A program made the translations under genes and the position numbers. DNA of 64,000 nt, from NCBI RefSeq assembly GCF_900169715.1, contig NZ_LT835159.1, positions 62,001-126,000 of the forward strand, written 5' to 3'. Source of the stretch: Kocuria massiliensis (GTDB lineage: Bacteria; Actinomycetota; Actinomycetes; Actinomycetales; Micrococcaceae). A model generated the notes under the pieces. It was not told where the DNA came from. It saw only the letters and a program-made list of their open reading frames with translations, and did no database searches. Shown piece by piece: positions 31,326 through 39,600 of the stretch. Positions within the stretch are counted from its first letter, which is position 1, and the number at the start of each line of letters is the position of its first letter.

Positions 31326-31398
31326 GGGGGTGTGGCGCAACTGGTAGCGCAGCTGCCTTCGGGCAGAAGCTAGAGGTTCGAGTCCTTTCGCCTCCACC
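31326..31398 (+). ncRNA. tRNA-Ala-like element with UUCG tetraloop in place of the anticodon
   Basis: A near copy of the tRNA-Ala outline: acceptor GGGGGTG / CGCCTCC, the same D-arm GCGC-AACTGGTA-GCGC and T-arm AGAGG-TTCGAGT-CCTTT. The part between D and T arms has only 21 nt instead of 23, and folds as CTGCC-TTCG-GGCAG, an extra-stable cUUCGg hairpin without a 7-nt anticodon loop. The 3' end is ACC, not ACCA. It cannot decode a codon. It may be a decayed tRNA or a tRNA-like RNA; the compensated stems argue against random decay. Confidence 0.55.
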
Positions 31399-31408
31399 GA
31401 AGAAAGCA

Positions 31409-31440
31409 CAATGGCCTCTCCCAACAGGGAGGGGCCATTG
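31409..31440 (+). terminator. Hairpin after tRNA-like element
   Basis: CAATGGCCTCTCCC / GGGAGGGGCCATTG, a 14-bp stem with one G-U type mismatch and an AACA loop, 10 nt after the tRNA-like element. The following bases are CTATATCC, so termination would be imperfect. Confidence 0.6.
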
Positions 31441-31554
31441 CTATATCCGAAACCATATATCGGGACCAGAAGCACCGAGCCGAGTGCCACCTCACTAGGG
31501 CAAACTGTCTACTTTACGGACAACATTGTTAAAATCACAGGTACACGGCACCGA

Positions 31555-31572
31555 GTTAACCTGCTGTTCACC
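31555..31572 (+). promoter_or_regulatory. PHO-box-like direct repeat upstream of pit
   Basis: Two units, GTTAACC at 31555-31561 and GTTCACC at 31566-31572, start exactly 11 bp apart. This matches the actinobacterial PhoP-binding direct repeat (GTTCACC with 4-bp spacer). It lies about 45 bp before the phosphate transporter start. Confidence 0.5.
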
Positions 31573-31616
31573 TAAGTCAGGGTTGGACTTTAGATACACG
31601 TCGGCATAATTTTCGT

Positions 31617-33188
31617 GTGACACCTGAACTCATCATCCTCGCAATTGTCATCGTTACGGCATTGGTCTTCGACTTCACCAATGGCTTTCACGACACCGGC
31701 AATGCCATGGCCACATCCATCGCTACCGGTGCTCTCAAGCCCAAGGTCGCGGTTGCACTTTCTGCCGTCCTGAACCTCGTCGGTGCATTCCTCTCTATTG
31801 AGGTTGCCAAGACGGTCGGCAAGGAAGTCGTCAACCTTCAGCTCACTTCTGGCAGCGACCTGATGATTATCGTGTTCACCGGCCTGGTCGGCGGTATCAC
31901 GTGGAACCTTCTGACTTGGCTCCTGGGTCTTCCCTCGAGCTCCTCCCACGCACTCTTTGGCGGTTTGATTGGTGCCACCATCGCCGGCCTCGGTGTCAGC
32001 GGTGTCTTGTGGACCGGAATCGTTGCCAAGGTCATCATCCCCGCCGTCGCCGCCCCTATTGTTGCCGGAATCATTTCCACTATTGGTACGGCGTTGATTT
32101 ACCGCTTGACCCGCAAGGTGGGAGACACGGAAAAGGAACGTGGCTTCCGCTGGGGACAGGTGGGCACCGCTTCGCTGGTTTCGTTGGCACACGGAACCAA
32201 CGACGCCCAGAAGACGATGGGTGTCATCTTCTTGGCCCTCGTTGCCTCGTCCTCGATCGATCCGAGCGCGGATATCCCGTTCTGGGTCAAGCTCACGTGT
32301 GCCGGGGCTATTGCCTTGGGTACCTATCTCGGTGGTTGGCGCATCATTCGAACCCTTGGCAAAGGGCTCGTCGAAATCGATTCCCCGCAGGGTATGGCCG
32401 CCGAGGGTGCTTCCGCCGCCATCATCTTGACCTCTTCACACTTCGGTATGGCTCTGTCGACGACGCACGTCGCGACCGGTTCAATCCTCGGTACGGGCCT
32501 GGGCCGCAAGGGTGCTCAAGTTCGCTGGGGTGTGGCTGGTCGCATGGTTGCCGCCTGGGTCATCACGATCCCCGCAGCGGCCATCGTCGGAGCCATCACC
32601 TGGTTTATTGGACACCTCGTCGCTATGGTCTCCAACGAACTCGTCGGCGCGCTCGTGGTCTTCGCCCTGCTGATCGCGCTCTCCGGATACATGTGGCTTC
32701 GTTCCCGCAAGACTCCGGTCACTCACGACAACGTCAACGACGAATGGCAGGGTGAAGCGGCCTCTCTCGACGCTGCCACCCCCAACCCTGGCGACCCGGA
32801 AAGTTCCTTGAACGGACCCCTGGTTCCCCAGAAGGTTGGCGAGATGATTGGGGCAAGATGCCACGGGCAGCTCGCACCAGGCCGGATCCTCGAATCGATA
32901 GACACGAAGGAACCTCATGAATTTTCTCCACTTGCTGTCGAATCTGATCCCCGTGACCATTGCGGGCATCATCTTGGGTGCCGGGCTCCCCGCGCTCTTC
33001 GCCTTCGGAATGCGTCTGACCGCGGGTCGGACCCAGGTCCAGGAGGACGGTTCTGTGGTTCAGATTCGCCCGGCCGCGGCGCCAATGCGAATTCTTGGAT
33101 TCATCATTTTCGCGCTGATTATCGCTGCCATCCTTGCGGGGATTCTGTGGATCGCGAAAGATTTCCTCTTTCATTTGACCGGATTTAA
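31617..33188 (+). CDS. pit: Inorganic phosphate transporter, PiT family (3' end probably frameshifted)
   Basis: Sodium/proton-type phosphate permease. Signature 'DFTNGFHDTGNAMATSIATG' at the N-terminus and its repeat 'SLAHGTNDAQKTMGVIF' in the second half, with about ten TM helices; GTG start. Real PiT similarity ends near 'GYMWLRSRKTPV' (about residue 370). The open frame then runs through the next gene for ~270 bp as a nonsense-like Arg/Gly/His-rich tail. One other frame stops at 32918-32920, overlapping the ATG of the next gene, which would be the natural ending if a frameshift lies near 32750-32850. Confidence 0.8.
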   Translation: MTPELIILAIVIVTALVFDFTNGFHDTGNAMATSIATGALKPKVAVALSAVLNLVGAFLSIEVAKTVGKEVVNLQLTSGSDLMIIVFTGLVGGITWNLLTWLLGLPSSSSHALFGGLIGATIAGLGVSGVLWTGIVAKVIIPAVAAPIVAGIISTIGTALIYRLTRKVGDTEKERGFRWGQVGTASLVSLAHGTNDAQKTMGVIFLALVASSSIDPSADIPFWVKLTCAGAIALGTYLGGWRIIRTLGKGLVEIDSPQGMAAEGASAAIILTSSHFGMALSTTHVATGSILGTGLGRKGAQVRWGVAGRMVAAWVITIPAAAIVGAITWFIGHLVAMVSNELVGALVVFALLIALSGYMWLRSRKTPVTHDNVNDEWQGEAASLDAATPNPGDPESSLNGPLVPQKVGEMIGARCHGQLAPGRILESIDTKEPHEFSPLAVESDPRDHCGHHLGCRAPRALRLRNASDRGSDPGPGGRFCGSDSPGRGANANSWIHHFRADYRCHPCGDSVDRERFPLSFDRI

Positions 33189-33213
33189 CTTCCTGGGCCT
33201 CGCCAAAAAGTAG
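32917..33213 (+). CDS. Small two-TM membrane protein downstream of pit
   Basis: A 98-residue protein beginning MNFLHLLSNLIPVTIAGIIL, with TM segments at about 8-30 and 58-80, separated by a short basic/polar loop (RLTAGRTQVQEDG). ATG has GAAGGAA upstream. It lies inside the 3' part of the open pit frame, but in a better-coding frame, so it is the real gene there. Function unknown; probably co-transcribed with pit. Confidence 0.75.
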   Translation: MNFLHLLSNLIPVTIAGIILGAGLPALFAFGMRLTAGRTQVQEDGSVVQIRPAAAPMRILGFIIFALIIAAILAGILWIAKDFLFHLTGFNFLGLAKK

Positions 33214-33248
33214 GGTTTCTCTCCAGAGCTCTCAGAAAGGAGGCGTAG

Positions 33249-33527
33249 ATGCGCAATATCGCTGCCTCCGTGCTCAGATGGCTTAGGGCCGGATATCCGA
33301 ATGGAATGCCTTCACAGGATTACATTCCGCTGGTTGCCGTTTTACGTCGTCGTCTCGGCGATGATGAAGTGGTGGACATCTGTCGGCAACTGAAGGCCGA
33401 AGGCGTCATTCCCGCAGAAACCGTGGACATTGGCGTTGAGATCACTAAGGTCACCGATGAAATGCCGTTGCCCGAGGACGTCGTGCGTGTGGAAGAACGC
33501 CTACGTCACGGTGGATGGGATCTCTAA
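33249..33527 (+). CDS. DUF3349 domain-containing protein
   Basis: A 92-residue protein with the DUF3349 pattern: 'VLRWLRAGYPNGMPSQDYIPLVAVLRRRL', then 'VVDICRQLKAEGVIP' and a C-terminal 'RVEERLRHGGWDL'. Ribosome site AAAGGAGG. The family is small, helical and of unknown function. Last gene of the pit cluster. Confidence 0.85.
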   Translation: MRNIAASVLRWLRAGYPNGMPSQDYIPLVAVLRRRLGDDEVVDICRQLKAEGVIPAETVDIGVEITKVTDEMPLPEDVVRVEERLRHGGWDL

Positions 33528-33644
33528 GCCTGATTGGGCTGATGTGATTCGGTAAGGGCCTCTTCCCTGGACGACGTCGCACCATGCACGGTCTTGGAAT
33601 TCGGAGACTGAACCTAAGGCGTACTGATCGCGACCTTAAGAAAT

Positions 33645-33688
33645 AAAAAAACGACGCCGCCGCGCTGAATTCAGCGCGGCGGCGTCGT
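33645..33688 (-). terminator. Terminator between convergent genes
   Basis: 19-bp perfect stem ACGACGCCGCCGCGCTGAA / TTCAGCGCGGCGGCGTCGT at 33651-33688. On the minus strand it is followed by TTTTTT, so it mainly ends the leftward gene at 33708. Confidence 0.85.
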
Positions 33689-33707
33689 TGGTCAGTGGGG
33701 AAGAACC

Positions 33708-34538
33708 TTAGTTCTTGCCGTCCTGATCTGTCTTCGGAGCCTCGTGCTTGCCGGGGCGAGCAGGCTTCTCGGCCTGACCCTTGGCCTCGGCATCCTTGGC
33801 GTCGGGAGTGCCCGCGACCGGCTTGGCCGGCTTATCCATCGGGGCACCCGGAGCCGGGTGGCTGGTGTTCTTCGGGTCATTCAGCGACTTGACCTCTTGG
33901 TTGGCCGGAGCCGGTGCCGAAGAGGGCTTGGTGACCTTCTGATCAGCGGAATTGGCCTGTGCGGCAACGCCGGGCTGATCGTTCTTGGCCGGGTCCGGCT
34001 TCTGGTTGGCATCCGCCGGAGTCTTCCAGGGATCCTCCACCGGACGGGATGCGCGCCAAGCGGCGACACCCGCGGCGGTTGCCGCAGCCAACAGACCGAA
34101 GACGAGAAGGCCCTTGTGGGACTTCTTGTTGGCCTTTTTCTGCTGCTTCGCGAATTCCTGGGCGCGCTTGGCAGCGGCCTTCTGAGCCTTCTTGAAGTTC
34201 TTCTTGTTGCCGGTGACCTTGGCAGCCAAAGCCTCAACCTGCGGGTTGACCTCGGCGGAGTTCAACTTGTCGGCCAAAACGCCTGCCGCTTCGCCAGCCT
34301 TTGCGCGAGCGTTGGACACTGCGTTCTCAACGGCCGGGGTGGCACGGTCGATCTGCTCCTGAAGACGGGGAGCGACCTCCTTCTGTGCCCAGTCGTTAGC
34401 CTGGTCGGCGCGCTTCTGCAGCTTCGTCGTCAGGTCGTTGACCTTGTCGACACCCTCGGAGTAACGAGCGTTTGCCGACTTACGGGCCTGCTTTGCGGCC
34501 TGCTTGGCCTTCTTTTCAGCCTTCTTCTGGCATCCCAT
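33708..34538 (-). CDS. Lys/Ala-rich single-TM protein of unknown function
   Basis: 276 residues. Residues 1-140 are Lys/Ala/Glu/Gln-rich and predicted helical, probably coiled coil (KKAEKKAKQAAKQARKSANA). One TM helix (about 143-163, GLLVFGLLAAATAAGVAAW) follows, then a Pro/Ala/Asp-rich disordered tail of 110 residues. Similar 'tail-anchored' proteins occur at this position in related actinobacteria, but no function is known. It lies opposite ppiA, whose promoter it shares. Confidence 0.75.
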   Translation of the reverse strand: MGCQKKAEKKAKQAAKQARKSANARYSEGVDKVNDLTTKLQKRADQANDWAQKEVAPRLQEQIDRATPAVENAVSNARAKAGEAAGVLADKLNSAEVNPQVEALAAKVTGNKKNFKKAQKAAAKRAQEFAKQQKKANKKSHKGLLVFGLLAAATAAGVAAWRASRPVEDPWKTPADANQKPDPAKNDQPGVAAQANSADQKVTKPSSAPAPANQEVKSLNDPKNTSHPAPGAPMDKPAKPVAGTPDAKDAEAKGQAEKPARPGKHEAPKTDQDGKN

Positions 34539-34744
34539 GAGTTACCTCCTCGTGGACCGGTGCGCAGACAGCATCTCTGCCAACGCCACCCGTCACTTGG
34601 GACGGGCAGTTTTTACCGAGTCAGTTTTAGTCCTCTCCCAGGATAGATAATGAGGAGTACGGTGTCCCCACCTCATCGGCGAGTTGCCCCCGTGTTTTCA
34701 CTGAAGGCGGAACACTATTGGGAGCTCAGGGAGTGCATGGAAAA

Positions 34745-35296
34745 ATGGCTGGCATGACTGCGATTCCCACTGCAAAAGCGACCATTCACACCAACCACGG
34801 TGACATCGTGGTTAATCTGTTTGGCAACCATGCGCCGAAGACCGTCAAGAACTTCATCGGTCTGGCCGACGGTTCCCAGGAGTGGACCGACCCCAAGACG
34901 GGCGAAAAGAAGAACACCCCTCTGTACGACGGCGTGATCTTCCACCGCATCATCCGTGACTTCATGATCCAGGGCGGCGATCCGCTGGGTCAGGGCATTG
35001 GCGGACCGGGTTACCAGTTCGATGACGAGATCAGCCCGGACCTGAACTTCAACGAGCCGTACATGTTGGCCATGGCCAACGCCGGAATCCAGAACGGCCG
35101 CGGAACCAACGGTTCCCAGTTCTTCATCACCACCGTTCCCACCACCTGGCTTCAGGGCAAGCACACCATCTTTGGTGAGGTTGCGGACGAAGATTCCAAG
35201 AAGGTCGTCGATGAGATTGAAGGCGTTGCGACCGGCATGATGGATCGTCCGGTGGAGGACGTCGTCATGAAGAGCATCGACATCGAGAATCTCTAA
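34745..35296 (+). CDS. ppiA: Peptidyl-prolyl cis-trans isomerase (cyclophilin)
   Basis: A 183-residue cytoplasmic cyclophilin. The active-site segments 'VIFHRIIRDFMIQGGDP' and 'NGSQFFITTVPTTWLQGKHT' are complete, including the catalytic Arg and the binding Trp. The frame is open back to a TTG at 34718; ATG 34745 (MAGMTAIPTAKATIHTNHGD) better fits the family. Its position between the pit cluster and rhomboid is conserved in the order. Confidence 0.93.
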   Translation: MAGMTAIPTAKATIHTNHGDIVVNLFGNHAPKTVKNFIGLADGSQEWTDPKTGEKKNTPLYDGVIFHRIIRDFMIQGGDPLGQGIGGPGYQFDDEISPDLNFNEPYMLAMANAGIQNGRGTNGSQFFITTVPTTWLQGKHTIFGEVADEDSKKVVDEIEGVATGMMDRPVEDVVMKSIDIENL

Positions 35297-35338
35297 GACT
35301 CCCAATATTTTCCGCGGAACCCCGTTGGTTCCGCACGT

Positions 35339-35376
35339 ATGAGGCCCTTCCGCACAGCGGTGGGGCCTCATTTTTA
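35339..35376 (+). terminator. ppiA terminator
   Basis: ATGAGGCCC / GGGGCCTCAT stem with a 14-nt loop, followed by TTTTT, about 45 bp beyond the ppiA stop. Confidence 0.85.
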
Positions 35377-35414
35377 ACCTGAATACTCTGCGTCAAAAGA
35401 AGAGGACACCACTC

Positions 35415-36227
35415 ATGGATCACGAACCACCCCGCTACGGCCAGCGGGACGAGTCCCTCGAGGGAGACCCGAACGGTCGGCCCGTGTGCCCACGGCATCC
35501 GGATCGGGTCTCGTACGTGACGTGTGCCCGATGCCAGCGTCCAGCGTGCCCGGAATGTCAGGTTCAGGTTCCAGTCGGCGTGCAATGTGTTGATTGTGTC
35601 AGGGAGGTTCAGGAACATCGCAGCGGGCGCAACCCGTTGCTTCCGGGTGGGGCAGGGCTCGCCGTGACGTGGACGCTCATCGCGGTGACGGTCCTGGTAT
35701 TCGTGGCGCAGTGGGTATTGCCCCGGCAGCTGGTTCTGAATCACCTGGCCTATGCGCCAATTTTGACCGAGGTACAGCCTTGGCGGATGCTCACCAGCGG
35801 TTTCGTCCATTCTCCAGGAAATCTCCTACACATCGCCTTGAATATGTACACGCTGTACATCTTTGGTGCGGCCTTGGAACCCAGGATGGGCAAGTGGCGG
35901 TTCTTGGCGGTGTATCTGCTGTCGATCATCGGCGGTTCCGCGGCCGTGTACCTGTTGGCGAGCCCGTACACATTGGTCGTGGGTGCTTCGGGCGGAGTCT
36001 TCGGGCTATTCGGCGCGCTCTTCGCGTGGACCCGATTCCGCGGGGGAGATACCCGAGGACTCTTGGTCCTGGTGGGGATCAACTTGGTCTTTGGGTTCGT
36101 GGTTCCCGGCATCGCATGGCAAGCACACGTCGGAGGACTGGTTGTGGGTGCGGTCATCGCGTTGCTGTTTGACCTCACCACGCACCGGCGGTCCCGAAAG
36201 CGTCAGGGGAAGAGGCCGAGCCAGTAG
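35415..36227 (+). CDS. Rhomboid family intramembrane serine protease
   Basis: A 270-residue rhomboid. The N-terminal ~55 residues form a Cys/His zinc-binding B-box-like region (CPRHP...CARCQRPACPEC...CVDCV), common in actinobacterial rhomboids. Six or seven TM helices follow with the catalytic Ser in 'VGASGGVFGLFGALFAW' and catalytic His in 'WQAHVGGLVVG'. Last gene of the conserved block; crgA and the pknB cluster that often follow are absent here. Confidence 0.92.
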   Translation: MDHEPPRYGQRDESLEGDPNGRPVCPRHPDRVSYVTCARCQRPACPECQVQVPVGVQCVDCVREVQEHRSGRNPLLPGGAGLAVTWTLIAVTVLVFVAQWVLPRQLVLNHLAYAPILTEVQPWRMLTSGFVHSPGNLLHIALNMYTLYIFGAALEPRMGKWRFLAVYLLSIIGGSAAVYLLASPYTLVVGASGGVFGLFGALFAWTRFRGGDTRGLLVLVGINLVFGFVVPGIAWQAHVGGLVVGAVIALLFDLTTHRRSRKRQGKRPSQ

Positions 36228-36482
36228 GGTTCCGGATTTTTGTGATTACACGATTCTCGCGTCGGATCGCAGTTATCCACAGGAGTTACCCACAGCTGTT
36301 AATAACTACAGGCCTGTAACTTCACACCTGTTAATAACCCTGTGGATGACAATATTCCGCGGAAACACGGGGCCGACGCCGTCGGAGGCGCTAGGGGAGG
36401 GTACTGCTTATCCACTCCTGTGGATAACTTTGTGCACTACTGGGGATGAGTGGGGATGTGAATCGGATGGCGATTCTTGTGA
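36228..36482. promoter_or_regulatory. Second DnaA-box cluster
   Basis: Intergenic stretch with five DnaA-box-like 9-mers in about 155 bp: TTATCCACA 36273-36281 (perfect), TTACCCACA 36286-36294, TGTGGATGA 36341-36349, TTATCCACT 36408-36416 and TGTGGATAA 36419-36427 (perfect). Two copies of TGTTAATAAC lie between them (near 36298 and 36329) and resemble the oriC text. No gene is seen. Confidence 0.6.
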
Positions 36483-36695
36483 TTCCCACCGGGATGGGTC
36501 TCTGATGCGGCCCTTCAGGCGTCCCTTGAGGCCAACGGTGAGTCCGCGTCACGTCAGCATCTGACCATTAATTCCCCGCAGGTCAAGGGCCATCCGCCGA
36601 CGTCCGGATACGCCGATGACCCGGTTAACACAGCCACCGGTAACTTCATTGAGCCCGAAACTGATCTCGAGTTTTATGGCCCAAGAGGACTTTGA
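36483..36695 (+). pseudogene. Remnant of the RHS toxin N-terminal region (DUF6531-like)
   Basis: In one frame, with no start codon, this stretch reads DDPVNTATGNFIEPETDLEF, the hallmark that opens the YD-repeat body of Rhs-type toxins. The frame stops at 36695, while the YD repeats continue in the next frame. The usual ~60-residue segment between this motif and the first repeats (with the Tyr-Asn-Ser pattern) is missing. A deletion plus frameshift therefore separates the real N-terminus from the long gene. Confidence 0.75.
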
Positions 36696-39600
36696 CGGTC
36701 ACATTCTGTCCGAAATGACTGAGCTTCTGGCACAGCACGAGGGCCAGAAGAACACCGCCCGCTCCGGCTGGGTGATTCGAGATAACGAGGGTGGCTGGTC
36801 CGCCTTTACTCTCAGTGGACAGTGGATGGGAGCCGGATCCGGCCCTGGCGCCACCATTGCGGCGTTGCGCGATCAGGACGGGGAAATTACCCGGCTTATT
36901 CACACTCGTGGACGATTCATCGATATTGAGTACCTTGAGGGGCGAGTGGCGGTGGCGAGGGCCTCCGACGGGCGTCGTCTCGAATACTTGTATGACGAAA
37001 ACACGAATCTGGTGCAGGTCCGTACCGAGGTCGGTACTCGCGAATACCGGATCGATGAGCAAGGACTCATTGCTGCCGTCGTTGCCGAAACAGGCGTCGT
37101 CGAGGTCACCAATACCTATGATCAGCAGGGTCGGGTGACCGGTCAGGTTTCCGAACATGGGCGTCGGATTCGGTATGGGTATTTGCCGGGCCGTGTCACG
37201 GTGGTTTCGGACGAGGACGGTGGCAATTCCAATACGTGGATCGCCGACCAGCGTGGTCGAGTGGTGGGAATCATCGATACGGATGACAACCGCCAGTCCA
37301 TGGCGTACGACAGCTTCGGTAACCGCGTCTCCGTGACCGAGCGTGATGGTTCGATCACCGTTCGTGGTTTTGATGAACGTGGTCGGATGACGCGTGAGGT
37401 GACTCCCGAGGGTGGGGACTTCACCTACGGATACGATGAGCAGGATCGTCCGACGACCGTCGTCACCGACTCCGGCGCCGTCGTGCAGTACGAGTATCAA
37501 GACGACGTCGAACGGAACCCCTCGGTCATCGTGGACCCTGCCGGCGGGCGTAGCGAACTCACGTGGGAGGACGGGCTCCTGCAGCAGGTTCAGGACCCGG
37601 AGGGTGTGTCGGTTCGTTTCGGCTACGACTCCTTGGGTGACCTCGTTTCGACAACCAATGCCGCCGGGGACACCGCACGATTGGTCCGCGACGACGCGGG
37701 CCGCGTGATTGAGGCTATCTCGCCGTCGGGTGCGCGCACTGCGTACGAATACGACGCCCTCGGATTGCTGACGTCGCGCGTTGATGCTGACGGCTCGCGC
37801 TGGCGGTTCGAACATGGCGCCGGGGGCCGAATCACGGCCATCGTGGATCCCGCTGGTGCCCGCACCGAATTTGAGTACGGCCCTTCGGGCGACCTGGTGG
37901 CGACGGTCGATCCCCTCGGACGTCGCATGTCACGCGTCTTCGACGAAATGGGCAACGTTGAGTCGCTGATCCTCCCTGACGATTCGGCATGGTCGTTTGT
38001 TCACGATGGGCTCTCGCAGGTCCGGAAGATTGTGGATCCCGCCGGTGGTACATGGTTGCGGAACTATGACCGCAATGGTGCGCTGACCTCGGTGACCGAT
38101 CCGACCGGCGTGACGGAGAGCGTCGACTACGACCGCACCGCGCGCTTTGACCAGGTCCGGGACGCCTTTTCTTCGGTTCGCACCGACTACGACCAATACG
38201 GTCGACCGAAGAAGACCACCGACGCCGATGGATCAGTGGAGCTGATCTCGTACGACGAGTGCGGTCGACCCGTGGAGTTGGTCGACGCCGAGGGTGGCTT
38301 GACCAAGATCGAGTACGACCTCGCGGGTCGAACCACGGCAATCACCACCCCCGGAGGCAAGACGTCTCGCTTCACCTACGACGCGTGTGGCCGTCCACAG
38401 ACTGAGGTAGAGCCCGACGGTGCCGTCACGCGCCTGGTCTACGACGCCGACTCTCGCGTGATTCAGCGGATCTTGCCGAGCGGCGACGTCGAGTCGGTGA
38501 TCTACGACGTCATGGGCCGGGTTGTTGAAGCGACCTCTGCCGCTGGCACCACGGCAAAGTACGGGTACGACAAGGTCGGGAACCTGGTCTACGTATCCGA
38601 CGGACGTTATGGGCAGCGCCGGTTCTCCTATGACGAGGCCGGCCAGCTAGTTCAAGCAATCAATGGCCTGGGCGGAAAGACTCATTTTGAGTACGACGCC
38701 CGCGGTCGACTGGTCCGCGTCACCGACCCGATGGGTGCGGTGAGCCGTCGCGTGTACAACGAGATGGACCAGGTCGTCGAATTGGTGGACCCGGCCGGAC
38801 GTGTCACCACCGGTGGTTATGACGCAGCCGGCCGTCAGCTCTGGCAGGTCGAACCGACCGGTCAACGCACGGAGTGGGCTTTTGACGAGGCGGGGTACGA
38901 GAAATCCGTGACTGTGGATGGCCGGTTGATTGCCGAGTCCATCCGCAATTCCGAATCACGCGACGTTGTACTGAACGACTACACATGCCCCGAGGCTAAG
39001 GCCGTTCACACGCTGAGCTACGATCGTCTAGGACGATTGATCCGCCGTGACCTGGAAACCCAGGGAGAACGTACCTCCATGGCATGGGGATACGACGCCG
39101 ACGGCGCTCGCACCTTCATGGACACCCCCGTTGGGCGCACGACGTATTCCTACGACGACGCCGGTCGCGTGGTTTCCGTTGATGCGCCTGAAGCCGGCGA
39201 AATCACGTTGAAGTACGACGCCGCAGGTCGCTTGGTGAAGTCCGTTTCTGGAGCCGGTGAGCAAACCTGGGAATACCGGGACGGGCAGATGGTGACCCAC
39301 CGGAGGGTTTCGCAGGAGGGCGAGTCGAGCACAACGCAGGTCTCCTACGACGGCGCTGGTCGGGTGGCTTCGGTTGATGAGTCTGACGGTGGTTTGACGG
39401 TCTACTCCTACGATGAAGCGTCGCAGCTGGTGGGGTCAAAGACCTCCGGGGCCGAGCGTATGGATCGCACGTGGGTCTATGACGTGGCGGGGCGCTTGGT
39501 CCGAGAATCACGCGATGGTGTGGAATTCTCGTACACCTACGACGTGGCTTCGCAGTTGTTGTCGGTTGTGGGTTCGGATGGTTCGGAAGCGTCGTTTGTG

